A stretch of 64,000 bases of DNA from DAOVRD01 sp964521715. GTDB taxonomy: Bacteria; Planctomycetota; Brocadiia; SM23-32. The notes beneath the pieces were generated by a model. It did no database searches. It saw nothing but the letters and a program-made list of their open reading frames with translations, and was not told where the DNA came from. The number at the start of each line of letters is the position of its first letter. Positions within the stretch are counted from its first letter, which is position 1. Below are positions 43,195 to 52,790 of this stretch, in pieces. Location of the stretch: positions 119,821 through 183,820 of the forward strand of contig CAZFSS010000006.1 of the NCBI GenBank assembly GCA_964521715.1. The letters run 5' to 3'. A program made the translations under genes and the position numbers.

Positions 43195-44303
43195 CAGGCG
43201 GTCCCCCCGACCACGCGGTGGAGAAAGCCGGCAACGCGCGCAGCGTCCGCGTCGGCATCGTAGTTCTCCAGCACGCTGGCGCGGGACGCCGCCGAGTACT
43301 CCGCCCAGCGTTCCTTCTCGTCAACCACCTTGCGCATCAGACCCCGGAGGGCCTGCACGTCATCGACTGGGAATATCCAGCCGTTCTTTCCCGGCTCGAC
43401 GTACTGGAGAGCCGACATGACTTTGTCGCTGGCGATGACCGGCAAGCCGGCGGCCAGCGCCTCCATGATCACCATGCCGAAGCCATCCTCGCGGGATGCC
43501 AGGACCAGGCAGTCCATGCGAGCCAACACTCGCGGGACCAGGTCGTAAGCTACGTCGCCGTGGAAGCGCACGGAAGCGAGGCCGAGTTCGCGCGCACGGG
43601 CCTCGAGCGCTGCCCTGTTGGGACCATCACCCACGATATGGAGTTCGGCCTCCTCATGTAGATCGGCGAACGCCTCGATGACGACCCCATTTGCCTTGCG
43701 TTCGATGAGCTCGCCCAGGGTGACGAACCTGATAACGTCCGGAGGGCTCTCGCGCAGTGGAAGCGCCAGGAACGCGCTGAGATCGCGATGATAGGGCGCC
43801 CATGTTGTCGGACCTTGGTATCCGTAGTCACGGCGGTAAACGTCAACCACCTTCTCCGTGATGCCGATTAGACCGGCGACGGACGCTAGTATTCGGCGAA
43901 GGAAGTATGGTCTCACCAATCGCACGAGCCACTGGCTCACGGGCGAAGGGGCTTCGTTGAAAAATGCAACCGGGATTCCCCTGCGCGAAAGGCCCCCGAG
44001 CAGGATGTGTGTCACCGGGTCGAAGTAAGATGTCGCTAACACCGCCACCTCGGGTATGTCCCCACGCGCCGCTCCGCAGGCACGCCGGCTCCGACGCCAC
44101 AGCGACGGTCTTTCCTTATCACCAACCAGGAAGTTGTGCGGCGCCTGTCCCGGCGTCGACGGCCATCGGCGTCTGGCGAAGCCTTTCTGGATGTAGGTCA
44201 CCCTTAAGTCCAGGTCTTCCCGACGCCCCAGCGCGTCCAGCATTCCCACCATATGCGGACTAGGTGCCGGCATGTAGACGTGGACCCGCGGACCGGATTC
44301 CAC
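43194..44303 (-). CDS. Glycosyltransferase family 4
   Basis: About 370 residues, GT-B fold: RVHVYMPAPSPHMVGMLDAL, ATSYFDPVTHILLGGL, RFVTLGELIERKANGVVIEA and the donor site LASREDGFGMVIMEALAAGL. The GTG at 44303 is preferred because GGAGG lies 7 nt upstream. An ATG at 44333 has no such signal. The gene overlaps the end of the O-antigen ligase gene by about 44 bp. Confidence 0.87.
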   Translation of the reverse strand: MESGPRVHVYMPAPSPHMVGMLDALGRREDLDLRVTYIQKGFARRRWPSTPGQAPHNFLVGDKERPSLWRRSRRACGAARGDIPEVAVLATSYFDPVTHILLGGLSRRGIPVAFFNEAPSPVSQWLVRLVRPYFLRRILASVAGLIGITEKVVDVYRRDYGYQGPTTWAPYHRDLSAFLALPLRESPPDVIRFVTLGELIERKANGVVIEAFADLHEEAELHIVGDGPNRAALEARARELGLASVRFHGDVAYDLVPRVLARMDCLVLASREDGFGMVIMEALAAGLPVIASDKVMSALQYVEPGKNGWIFPVDDVQALRGLMRKVVDEKERWAEYSAASRASVLENYDADADAARVAGFLHRVVGGTA

Positions 44304-45519
44304 AGCAGTACCTCCAATCGGCGGGATGCGCATGAGCGGCGCCGTACGCGAGCCACAGCGCCATGCTTTCCATGCAGCCCAGGGAGAACCACAGCAAGGC
44401 GTGGGCGAGGGCACCGGGGGCAATGATCCACGGTTCGCCGACGGCGTTGAGAGAGAGCGCCGCGAACAGGGAAGCCGCCTTCATCGCCGTGGGCCAGTCG
44501 GGTGGCCTCGGATGGAGCACGCACAACCGGTACGTCCTGCCCCACGCGACGACATACAGCACGGCAAGACAGAAAGCGCCGATCAGGCCGACGGACTCGA
44601 GGAACCCCGCGTAGCCAGCACCGTCACGTACCATGCCAATAGCGCTCGGCCCCGGACGCCAAGTCAGTTCCAGCCCCGAGACGCCGTAGCCATGCCCGAA
44701 CCACGGCCGCCGCTGCCAGGATCGAAGGCAGGCAGACCATATCTCCATACGAGATGCCAGCATGCCACCCCGCACGATCTGTTCTCCGAAGTACTCGCTA
44801 ACCTTTGCGGGTAGGCCGACGCTCAGGGCCAGTACCACGAGCAGGAACAGAGAAACGAAGAGGGAGAGAACCCGACGACCCCGCCTCGACCATCCCCAGA
44901 CCGCACACGCACCCAACGCCCCGGCCAGTGAACTGCGAGAAGCGGTAGACACCAGTGCGCCCGCGCTGATTATCAGGGCTGCGCCGCAGGCGACACGGTA
45001 GAGGAGCTTGGAACCCCCTTCGGTCAGGTCCCACAGCATCCAGACCACAACGGCCATGGCAATCAACCCCACGGAATTGGGGTTGGAGATTCCACTCAGG
45101 CGGCCCCCCCGGAAATCCTGCATGGCTACGGCCAGGAGCACAGCGGCGAACAATACCCACTGGAGGTAGAAGATGACGCGGCCCCAGTCGGCACGGCGCA
45201 TCAAGCGCGGTGCGAGGAAGACGAAGAGGTAGACCTGGAGCAGGAAGGCCGCGAGCTTGAGGATCCCCAGAATGAGCTGCCCGCCGGCAACGGAAGAGAG
45301 GCCGTAGGATGCCGCCAATAACAGGGCTGCCCATCGAAGCGATGCCTTGGCGGGCGGTGTCGAGGGCCGTGCATCGCGTGCCATCGCGGTCCCGATGCCG
45401 CAGGCCAGAGCCAGCAGCACCCAACGGAGTGAAGGCGCTAAGGAACTCGGGAAGGGACTGTAGAGTTGGCAGAACAGGAAAGAGATCATCATCGCCAATA
45501 GCAGGATCCAGAGTCTCAT
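44260..45519 (-). CDS. O-antigen ligase/polymerase family membrane protein
   Basis: 419 residues with about ten to twelve hydrophobic helices. The Wzy_C-type signature is in the large periplasmic loop: SRMEIWSACLRSWQRRPWFG followed by HGYGVSGLE. SNPNSVGLIAMAVVVW and ASRSSLAGALGA precede it. It probably polymerises or ligates the polysaccharide at the periplasmic face. A second, longer member is encoded at 55884. Confidence 0.85.
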   Translation of the reverse strand: MRLWILLLAMMISFLFCQLYSPFPSSLAPSLRWVLLALACGIGTAMARDARPSTPPAKASLRWAALLLAASYGLSSVAGGQLILGILKLAAFLLQVYLFVFLAPRLMRRADWGRVIFYLQWVLFAAVLLAVAMQDFRGGRLSGISNPNSVGLIAMAVVVWMLWDLTEGGSKLLYRVACGAALIISAGALVSTASRSSLAGALGACAVWGWSRRGRRVLSLFVSLFLLVVLALSVGLPAKVSEYFGEQIVRGGMLASRMEIWSACLRSWQRRPWFGHGYGVSGLELTWRPGPSAIGMVRDGAGYAGFLESVGLIGAFCLAVLYVVAWGRTYRLCVLHPRPPDWPTAMKAASLFAALSLNAVGEPWIIAPGALAHALLWFSLGCMESMALWLAYGAAHAHPADWRYCCGIRSAGPRLHAGT

Positions 45520-46673
45520 CCGACCTCGACCTCCTTGCTCCCGCCAACGACCGTCTCATAGATATGCATCAAGCGACAGGCTTGGTCACGCATGCTAAAG
45601 TGGTTCTCGATCAGCCATTGACCGTTCCTTCTAAGGCTGTCGCGCGCATTCTCATCCGAAAGCAGATCCACGACCGCGCTTGCGAGATCCGAAGCTGACC
45701 GCGTCTCTAGGAGCAGCGCGGGTGTCCGGGCGCCGGCCAGCATTAGCGCCTCGCGAACCCCGCCCTCAGGGATGAAGCCAGCCACCGGCGTTCCCATCGC
45801 GAAGGCTTCCAAGAGCGTGGTCGGCATCTCTTCGTGCTTGGAGGTCAGCAGGAGAATATCCATGCCAGAGATGACCCACGGAGCGTCGGATCGAAAGCCG
45901 AGCCATTGAAGCCGATCCTCGAGCCCCAGATCGCGGGCCATGTTCTCCAACTGAGAGCGCAACGGTCCATCCCCGATAGCCACAAAACTCGCATCACGTC
46001 TCATGTCAGCGATCCTGGCACACGTTCGCAGAAAAAGAGGCCAATCTTTCTGATCCGCCATCCTCCCCACCATTCCCAGCACCGGCTGTTCATCGTTCAG
46101 CCCCAGCTCCCGCCTGACCCCTTCTCTGTTTGGGGCTGGCAGATGAGTAAGGTCCACCGCGTTGTAGATGACCTCGCTCTTCCAGTCCGGCAGTCCGGCG
46201 CACCGCAACGTGGCGTTCCGAGTGAAATCTGACACGCCGATCAGACGGTTTACACGCGGCGCGGCCAATCGCCAGAGCACGCGCGATTTTAGCGGCGCCG
46301 GATTGAAGATGGCGCAATGCTCGGTCTGAACCAGCGGCAGCCGCGGCCGCAGGTACAGTGCAATCAACGGCGCTAGGCGCATTTCATGGGCATGAACGAG
46401 ATGCGGCCGAAAGGCGGCCATCGCCTTCAGCAGTCGCTGGACCACTCGCGGCTTATGACCATGATTCGCGTTCATGATGAAGACGGGGACTCGATCAGCG
46501 GTCAACTCCCGTGAGAGGGCGCCGTCCTGCATCAGTATGCACACGCCCGGCCAAACCCGTCGCGGGTCGAGGTTGCGAATCAGGTTCTGGACGTGGCGTT
46601 CGATACCGCCGTAACCACCGGTGCCCATGAGGTAAAGAACCCTCAGCGGCCCTCGCCGTCGCCCGATGGTCAC
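45516..46673 (-). CDS. Glycosyltransferase family 4
   Basis: 385 residues: LYLMGTGGYGGIERHVQNLI, HAHEMRLAPLIALYL, VIYNAVDLTHL, VLGMVGRMADQKDWPLFLRT and the donor motif SKHEEMPTTLLEAFAMGTPV. The N-terminal GGxERH pattern is common in capsular and EPS GT4 enzymes. Its stop overlaps the start of the ligase gene. Confidence 0.9.
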   Translation of the reverse strand: MTIGRRRGPLRVLYLMGTGGYGGIERHVQNLIRNLDPRRVWPGVCILMQDGALSRELTADRVPVFIMNANHGHKPRVVQRLLKAMAAFRPHLVHAHEMRLAPLIALYLRPRLPLVQTEHCAIFNPAPLKSRVLWRLAAPRVNRLIGVSDFTRNATLRCAGLPDWKSEVIYNAVDLTHLPAPNREGVRRELGLNDEQPVLGMVGRMADQKDWPLFLRTCARIADMRRDASFVAIGDGPLRSQLENMARDLGLEDRLQWLGFRSDAPWVISGMDILLLTSKHEEMPTTLLEAFAMGTPVAGFIPEGGVREALMLAGARTPALLLETRSASDLASAVVDLLSDENARDSLRRNGQWLIENHFSMRDQACRLMHIYETVVGGSKEVEVG

Positions 46674-46674
46674 G

Positions 46675-47844
46675 TCATCTCTCCTTGAGCAGCCGCATCA
46701 GCCGCTCGTTCAATCTGTCAGCAAGCCGATTCCAATCCAGAGACTGAGCCCGCTGTCGGCCTTCGCGTCCCATAGATTCGCACAACGCCGGGTTCAACAA
46801 CAGGTGCTTTAGGACGTCCGCCAACGCCACCTCATCGTTCGGCGGAAACAGTAGGCCCGCGCGTTCATCGGCCAGGTACGCCCGTGCGCCTGGCATGTCC
46901 GCTGCAACGATGGGCCGTCCCAACGCGAAGGCCTCACCCACCTTCAGCGGATAACTCCAGTGGAAGCGCGGCAGATCACGATAGCAATACCCCAGGACGG
47001 TACATTCGGCCGCGAGTCGCATGGCGTCGTGGAACGGTACCCAGTCCGTCACCTCGACGGCGTCCTGCAGGTCCAGCTCGCACAGCAACCGCGCCAACTC
47101 CGGCCGGAAAGCCTCCGTCACCTCTCCGACCAGGCGAAGGCGCAGGTCCGGGGCCTCCTTGCGAGCCCGGGCGACGGCCCGCAGCAGAATGTCGCTCCCC
47201 TTCGGGAAATCGACGTTCGCCACGGCGCCGACCAAGCCCCTTCTGGGTAGGACACCTTTGGCCGCGCGCTGGATCCTGTCATTGGCCGCGCCATTGGGCA
47301 GCGCGAAGATCTTGCTGGCAGGAAGCCCCAGAGGCCGCATCACCGGTGGAAGGATGTGCAGGACCAGCAGATCCGCCGAACGCAGCAAAGCGCCGTCCAT
47401 CGCCCAACGCAGCCACAGCCCCAACCGCCCAACGCAATCCAAGCGCTCCGCGTGGCGACCGTACGGGTGATCCCAGCCGTTCGCCACCCATGGAATCCCC
47501 AGCCGCCGGCGGGTCATCCATCCCGCCAGGACCGGCATGATGTCCGTAGATGTATACACGCAGGACAGTCCGACACGGCGATGAATCTCGCCGGCAGATT
47601 CGACAGTCCGCGCGAGAAAAGCTGTCTCTCGCCGTCCTGGAAACCCAGCCGGCGTGGCGGGAAGGTCGTGACGTGTCACGACCGACTCGATCTCTCCCGG
47701 CAGGTCCGCGTCCTTCGGCAACAACATGTGGACATCGAAGCCACGCGCCAGACCGAGAGGACGCTGGTAGGCGTTCGCACTGGGCGATTCCGTGATGGAA
47801 CGCGGCCAGACGTATAGGATCGACGGTGCCTTTGTGGACCGCAT
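46675..47844 (-). CDS. Glycosyltransferase family 4
   Basis: 389 residues from the ATG at 47844, which overlaps the stop of the methyltransferase gene (TGATG). N-terminal SILYVWPRSITESPSANAYQ, then IPWVANGWDHPYGRHA, LVGAVANVDFPKGSDILLRA, and the donor-binding YPLKVGEAFALGRPIVAADM. The longer frame upstream is not needed. Confidence 0.88.
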   Translation of the reverse strand: MRSTKAPSILYVWPRSITESPSANAYQRPLGLARGFDVHMLLPKDADLPGEIESVVTRHDLPATPAGFPGRRETAFLARTVESAGEIHRRVGLSCVYTSTDIMPVLAGWMTRRRLGIPWVANGWDHPYGRHAERLDCVGRLGLWLRWAMDGALLRSADLLVLHILPPVMRPLGLPASKIFALPNGAANDRIQRAAKGVLPRRGLVGAVANVDFPKGSDILLRAVARARKEAPDLRLRLVGEVTEAFRPELARLLCELDLQDAVEVTDWVPFHDAMRLAAECTVLGYCYRDLPRFHWSYPLKVGEAFALGRPIVAADMPGARAYLADERAGLLFPPNDEVALADVLKHLLLNPALCESMGREGRQRAQSLDWNRLADRLNERLMRLLKER

Positions 47845-48584
47845 CAGAGGGCTCGTACGTGCGCTCCGCGGGCATCGTGTCTCTCTGCGATTGCCATCCA
47901 TGCGGCTTGACCAAACAACCGGAAACACAAGTCCCAGGAGAACCGACCAACACAACGACGGACATGCGTGCCAAGAGTCACCCGCCCCGCTGCCCGGGGG
48001 TCCACAATCCCACCGGTCCAACGCCAGCCGATGATCCTCCAGCCTTGCCCTTCGAGCAGTTCATGTGCCTTGGATCGATGGAAGAAGTGAAGGTGACCGT
48101 ACACGTCCGTGTAGAAACTGAGGCCTGGCCTGAGCCGCTGGAGAAGGTTGTCCTCAAGCGGGAGCTGCACAGCGATGCGGGCGGTATACTTGCGGGCAGC
48201 GGAGAGAGCTTCGCCAGGCCTATCCAGGTGCTCAAGCACATCGATGAAGAGTGCCAAGTCGAAGTCAATGTCGTCGGGTCGGTCCCCGACTTCGAACCTG
48301 ACACCGAGCCATTTGGCCCGCGCCATGTTGATTGCTTGCGGCGAAACATCGATTCCCGTCAAGTCCGTTGCGATTCCACGGCCTTCCAACAGCTTCGCGA
48401 AGTGAACGCCAACGCCACCGGCCCCACACCCGAAATCCAGGAGCTTGATATGCGGCCGGACGAGGCTAGGGAGCAGCACTTGCTCAGCCAATTCGAACAG
48501 CCACCGGGCTTTGAGAGGGCTATCTTCGGCGTGCCAATCCGGATGTCTCGAGGCATACGAACCGTCTTCGTACCTGGAAGCCAT
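47844..48584 (-). CDS. Class I SAM-dependent methyltransferase
   Basis: 246 residues. Motif I LLDFGCGAGGVGVHFAKLLE, an acidic residue in TGIDVSPQAINMAR and motif IV-like FDLALFIDVLEHLDRPGEAL place it in the class I methyltransferases related to UbiG/Methyltransf_11. It probably methylates a sugar of the repeat unit or caps the chain. It overlaps the following glycosyltransferase. Confidence 0.85.
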   Translation of the reverse strand: MASRYEDGSYASRHPDWHAEDSPLKARWLFELAEQVLLPSLVRPHIKLLDFGCGAGGVGVHFAKLLEGRGIATDLTGIDVSPQAINMARAKWLGVRFEVGDRPDDIDFDLALFIDVLEHLDRPGEALSAARKYTARIAVQLPLEDNLLQRLRPGLSFYTDVYGHLHFFHRSKAHELLEGQGWRIIGWRWTGGIVDPRAAGRVTLGTHVRRCVGRFSWDLCFRLFGQAAWMAIAERHDARGAHVRAL

Positions 48585-48605
48585 CCCCCACTGGCACCTT
48601 TCTTG

Positions 48606-49820
48606 CTAGACACCAAGCCACTGAAGCTGTCGCTTCAACCACCGCTTGAGCCAAAACGGCGTCAGATCAACAAACGCATCTCTCCGGAGACGACGAGGGA
48701 AACGATACCGGTCCAGCGGACACGTTGGCTCGACGTGCTGGTAGTCCGCGTCCTCAGCCGCCTCCCTAAAGACCTGATTGTAGCCCGCGCCGAGTTGCTT
48801 CAGGCTGAACGCCGAGCGCGCACGGCGGGCCGCGGCAGCCGACATGCGATCCAAGAGCTCCCGGTCCCTATCCAATTGCGCCAAGCGGTCGGCAAAAGCG
48901 TCCAGATCATAGCGTCCCACCAGAAAGCCCTCCCGGCCGTCAGTCATAATCCAGTCGGTGACACCTGGCAGCAGTGACACCACCGGCGCAAGTCCGGCCG
49001 ACAGCCCGTCCAGCAAGCTGAGGCCGAAGCCCTCGTAGTTCGACGGCATCAGCAGGACATCGTAGTCGCTCAGCCTTTGACGGACTTCCTCCGGCGTCAG
49101 GACACCACGATATTGCACGACGTCCTCTACATCACAATGCTTAAGCAATCTACGGAAAACAGGCTCATAGCCCAGGTGGAAGTAGCCGTATATGTCCAGC
49201 CTGAACGCGGTACCCCGCCGCCGGAGCCTGTCGGCGATAGCCGGAATCTTCCCCACGCCCTTGGTGTAGTTCTCCACGCGGCCGATGAAGACGATCCGGA
49301 GCGGACCATCACTATTCGGAGAACGAAGCCTATACTCATGAGCAGCAACGGCGTTCGGAATCAGCCGGATCTTGCGGTGATGCTCCCTGGGCAGCCACTT
49401 CCGCAATCCCTTCTCCACCTTCGGACTGATCGCGACGAATCGGCTCACACGGTCCGGCCAGGCCGTGGCAAACTTGAACGTAGTGTAGGTGATGGAGTGA
49501 CACGAGACGACCACCCGGATGTCCTCCCGCAGGTAGGGGACTACGGCACCCCATGCGCGGCCGCCCATGTGCGTGAACACCCGGGCGTCTTCATGCGCGT
49601 TCACTGCCTCGACCATTGCGGGAATGCGCTCCTCGAGGACCTCACTATCGAACTGCACGATTTCGGGCTCCAGATCCCAAAAATCCCGCAGGGCGATGTT
49701 GTCGGTTGCCAGGACCGGGTGGACGAACACGCCCTCTTCCCGGCAGGCCCGTGTGCGGTACACCGCGTTGTTGCCCGGTCCGTCGCACAGCACCTCATTC
49801 AGACCGAAGATCACCTTCAT
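48606..49820 (-). CDS. Glycosyltransferase family 4
   Basis: About 404 residues. MKVIFGLNEVLCDGPGNNAV, SCHSITYTTFKFATAWPDRV, FIGRVENYTKGVGKIPAIAD and MPSNYEGFGLSLLDGLSAGL outline both Rossmann halves and the donor site. The ATG at 49820 starts directly at the fold; an ATG at 49865 is an alternative, and neither has a strong ribosome site. A 200-bp gap separates it from the upstream methyltransferase. Confidence 0.86.
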   Translation of the reverse strand: MKVIFGLNEVLCDGPGNNAVYRTRACREEGVFVHPVLATDNIALRDFWDLEPEIVQFDSEVLEERIPAMVEAVNAHEDARVFTHMGGRAWGAVVPYLREDIRVVVSCHSITYTTFKFATAWPDRVSRFVAISPKVEKGLRKWLPREHHRKIRLIPNAVAAHEYRLRSPNSDGPLRIVFIGRVENYTKGVGKIPAIADRLRRRGTAFRLDIYGYFHLGYEPVFRRLLKHCDVEDVVQYRGVLTPEEVRQRLSDYDVLLMPSNYEGFGLSLLDGLSAGLAPVVSLLPGVTDWIMTDGREGFLVGRYDLDAFADRLAQLDRDRELLDRMSAAAARRARSAFSLKQLGAGYNQVFREAAEDADYQHVEPTCPLDRYRFPRRLRRDAFVDLTPFWLKRWLKRQLQWLGV

Positions 49821-50020
49821 AGTGCGTGGCGATGAGCCGCCCTCGGGGCCTACCTGCGCATTCATGCATTGCTCGCCGGCAATGGACCTAAGTAATCCCT
49901 GGACAGGACGCATGGGCCACGCTCCTGGAGACCCTCGGCAGCCGGTCGGGCTAACCCGGCTCGTACTCCTCGCTCATCCACCGGCCGTGGCAGGTCTCCC
50001 GCCAGAGCTTCCTGGCTTCC

Positions 50021-50719
50021 TCAGTACCCACGCTCATTGGCGCCCTCCGCGTCGGTCTTAGCCAGCCGGAAGAAGCGATGGTACGGCATCTCCCACGGAC
50101 GGAAGGTCCGTTCGACATTGAAGCCCGCCGCACTGATGCGGTGCAGGATACTCTTCAGGGGATGGCCGTTCGTGTTGATCTCCCAGTAGTGCTCGCCGTT
50201 GAAACGGTGATCCCGGGGTCTCCAGAAAGGCCATTCCACCAGGAACTGCCGCCGTCCAAGGCCCGGTATGCGGATCCGCAGGCACGTCCTCGCGTCCGGA
50301 AGGCTTATGAGCGCCGCGCGCCGACAGACCCTATGTACCTCAGACAGGGCTTTCGGGACCTCTTCGTAGGGGATATGCTCAAGCACTTCAAAGGCGGCCA
50401 CGACGTCGAAAGAGCCGTCATCGAACGACATATCGGTGACAGAAGCAACCACGTCCGGCTGAAGGGACGCGTCGAAGTCCAGCGTGGTGACGTCGAGGCC
50501 GGCTTTCCCAAGCATGTACGACAGCAACCCGTTCCCGATGCCGATCTCCAGCACGTTCCTCGGTTCCAGCCGCATTATCTCTGACAGCTGATAAGCGTAA
50601 GAGGCAAAGCGGTCTGGCCTGATGTAACCCAGCCCGAAGTAGATGCTTCTGTCCACCTGTGGCGGCGTTTCGTGCCCTTGTGATGTCCTACAGCCCACAG
50701 CTCTTCTGCCATCGGCCAA
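50021..50719 (-). CDS. Class I SAM-dependent methyltransferase
   Basis: 232 residues. VLEIGIGNGLLSYMLGKAGL (motif I), TLDFDASLQPDVVAS and SFDVVAAFEVLEHIPYEEVP are methyltransferase hallmarks. The C-terminal HYWEINTNGHPLKSI is found in several EPS-cluster methyltransferases. Its start overlaps the end of the asparagine-synthetase-like gene by 32 bp. Confidence 0.87.
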   Translation of the reverse strand: MADGRRAVGCRTSQGHETPPQVDRSIYFGLGYIRPDRFASYAYQLSEIMRLEPRNVLEIGIGNGLLSYMLGKAGLDVTTLDFDASLQPDVVASVTDMSFDDGSFDVVAAFEVLEHIPYEEVPKALSEVHRVCRRAALISLPDARTCLRIRIPGLGRRQFLVEWPFWRPRDHRFNGEHYWEINTNGHPLKSILHRISAAGFNVERTFRPWEMPYHRFFRLAKTDAEGANERGY

Positions 50720-52577
50720 AAGTCAGAAGGAGAAAGAGCGTGCTCCAATGGTCACAGTCCCCGCTCAAGTGTTCGCAGAACATTTCTCGGATTCTCTCCA
50801 AAGCAAACACTTCGGGGCTAAGGCACGCCGGATCCTCAATAGTATCACCGATCAACGTTCTCAGTTTCTCGTTGCAGCGGATGAGGTTTGAGTAATTGGG
50901 CCATGATCCCTGAGTACAGGTGGAATCAGGCAATGCGTCCGACCTCGAGAGATGGGCTTTGTCTGCCAGGCGTGTTAGGCCCCGGAATGCCGCTGCAAGC
51001 CCCCTCGGCGTAGACCAAGGCAATCCGGTATTCGCATCGGGCACGGCGGCGATGCGGGGGTCCAACTTCGCCATGGCCTTCATCCAGACTTCGCTGCCAC
51101 ACCTTACCCTCACGGGCATCCTGAGATGAAGGTCCAACAGGTCGTTGTCATGCATGAGGGGTGCTCTCTCATCCGCGAAGGAGCGAATGGACATCTGAAA
51201 CAGATAGGAGGGGTACCTTGAGCCGTAGTAGATGTCAGGCCATGTGAATCTATCATAGACATCCGTCGCACGCGTGCCTGTCTCCGCCAGCATGGTACTC
51301 ACAGAGTGTCTGAGTGTCTGGTCGAATTCGGAGGCGTACCGTGCAGCGAAAAGCTGCTGGGGGGCCTCCTTGTACATGGAGTACTTGAGTTTTCGAATCA
51401 TCGCGTCCGCCAAGGTGTCGTTTGACAGCTCTAAGAGCGGGTCCGCCGCGATGGCGCGTCTGAGTCTCCCCCGTTTCCTGCGAGGGAGTGTAGTGCCCCG
51501 GAACAGCAGTTCCGGCGCAAATCCGTGCAGGACAACGTCACACGCATTCCTGATTTCCTTGCTGAACCCAATAGTGTGAGCGTGGGCAAAGGCATACATA
51601 CCGCCGCCGATGGCCACCGCGGAGTCGACGAGGTCCGCATAATGGTCCGGAGGACGTGTGAGCACAACGTGTCGACATCCTTTGGCTCTGGCAAGCCTCC
51701 TGGCCGTTCGGACTTCCCTGTTCTCAACGTCACAGAACGTGATAGCAGTGAGATCCTTGTCGGCCGCTGCGAGTATCATTCGGGAGTCCAGCCCGCCGCT
51801 CAGAAGGACGCCGTACCGCAAGTCTCGCTTCATACTCCTGTCTACTGACGCCTTCACGGCCTCCGCCAGGGCATCAGCGAAATAGGCTTTCGGACGGTCC
51901 TCTGGGCTGTAACGCATCTCCCAGTATCGTGCTTGGGTAACATGGCCGCGCCTATAGCGCAGTATCGTGGCGGGCTCAAGCAGGCGAACGCCGCAGTAGA
52001 ATGTTTTTGCTCCCAGTACTCGCTGCAGAGCGAAGAACTCAATAACCGCCTCCATGTCAAGTTGCATGTTGTCGTTTGACAGGAGCGCTATCAGGCCGAT
52101 CTGCGTGCTGAAAAGCAGGCCTTTCGCACTGTTGAGGCGGTAGAACAAGGGATGGGAACCAAAACGGTCCGAGATCAACAGTAGTTCTCCGGATGCCACA
52201 TCGTAGATGACAATAAGGAAAGAACCATTCAGATCTGCGAAGGCGCGTTCGCCCTTCTCTTCATACAGGTGGAGGCAATACTCCGCGTCGTCGTTCTCAA
52301 ACCTAAACACATGGCCTCGGCGAATCAAATCGGCCCTCTGACTTGCATAATCAGACACGTGCCCGGACATCACGATGAGCAACGAACGGTCTTCGTTGAA
52401 GATAGGTTGCGGGGTACAGCTCGTACCCCCGTTGTGAGTCCTCAGTATGGCAAGCCTCTGATCGCTCCACAGGCTTGCTCCGTCGGCAACGCTCAGGGAC
52501 AGACGGTTCAGAGCATCGTCGAGGGACTCGGGCGACTGCGCAGATAGGCCATTCATTCGGCCTGTGACGCTAATCAT
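50688..52577 (-). CDS. Asparagine-synthetase-like protein lacking the glutaminase cysteine
   Basis: 629 residues. The N-terminal half has the Ntn-glutaminase layout (SGHVSDYASQRADLIRRGH, LNGSFLIVIYD, SDRFGSHPLFYR), but the protein starts MISVTG where active enzymes start MCGIxG. The NGE glutamine-binding motif is SGH. The synthetase half has a PP-loop SGGLDSR (260-266), whereas the G-x-G-(A/S)-D-E-x-F motif is HGFAPELLF. AsnB-like proteins are common in EPS clusters, where they may amidate sugars. This one is predicted not to use glutamine, and even its synthetase activity is uncertain. The ATG at 52577 matches the family start. Confidence 0.8.
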   Translation of the reverse strand: MISVTGRMNGLSAQSPESLDDALNRLSLSVADGASLWSDQRLAILRTHNGGTSCTPQPIFNEDRSLLIVMSGHVSDYASQRADLIRRGHVFRFENDDAEYCLHLYEEKGERAFADLNGSFLIVIYDVASGELLLISDRFGSHPLFYRLNSAKGLLFSTQIGLIALLSNDNMQLDMEAVIEFFALQRVLGAKTFYCGVRLLEPATILRYRRGHVTQARYWEMRYSPEDRPKAYFADALAEAVKASVDRSMKRDLRYGVLLSGGLDSRMILAAADKDLTAITFCDVENREVRTARRLARAKGCRHVVLTRPPDHYADLVDSAVAIGGGMYAFAHAHTIGFSKEIRNACDVVLHGFAPELLFRGTTLPRRKRGRLRRAIAADPLLELSNDTLADAMIRKLKYSMYKEAPQQLFAARYASEFDQTLRHSVSTMLAETGTRATDVYDRFTWPDIYYGSRYPSYLFQMSIRSFADERAPLMHDNDLLDLHLRMPVRVRCGSEVWMKAMAKLDPRIAAVPDANTGLPWSTPRGLAAAFRGLTRLADKAHLSRSDALPDSTCTQGSWPNYSNLIRCNEKLRTLIGDTIEDPACLSPEVFALERIREMFCEHLSGDCDHWSTLFLLLTFGRWQKSCGL

Positions 52578-52790
52578 GTCGAACTGAACACCTATGAGAG
52601 GGAGCCTGATCGATCCATGGCAGCGTGAAGGCAAGCGAGTCAGGCACACCAAGAGAGTACTTCTCTCGCTCTGTGAACCGAAACTCACTCACTGCATCAC
52701 GCACCAGCGCACTATTCTCTGCTTCGGCGGTCCTCTGTATGAACACGCCACCCGTAGCTGTCCACTCGCTCTCAGTTCAACATAGGCAAG

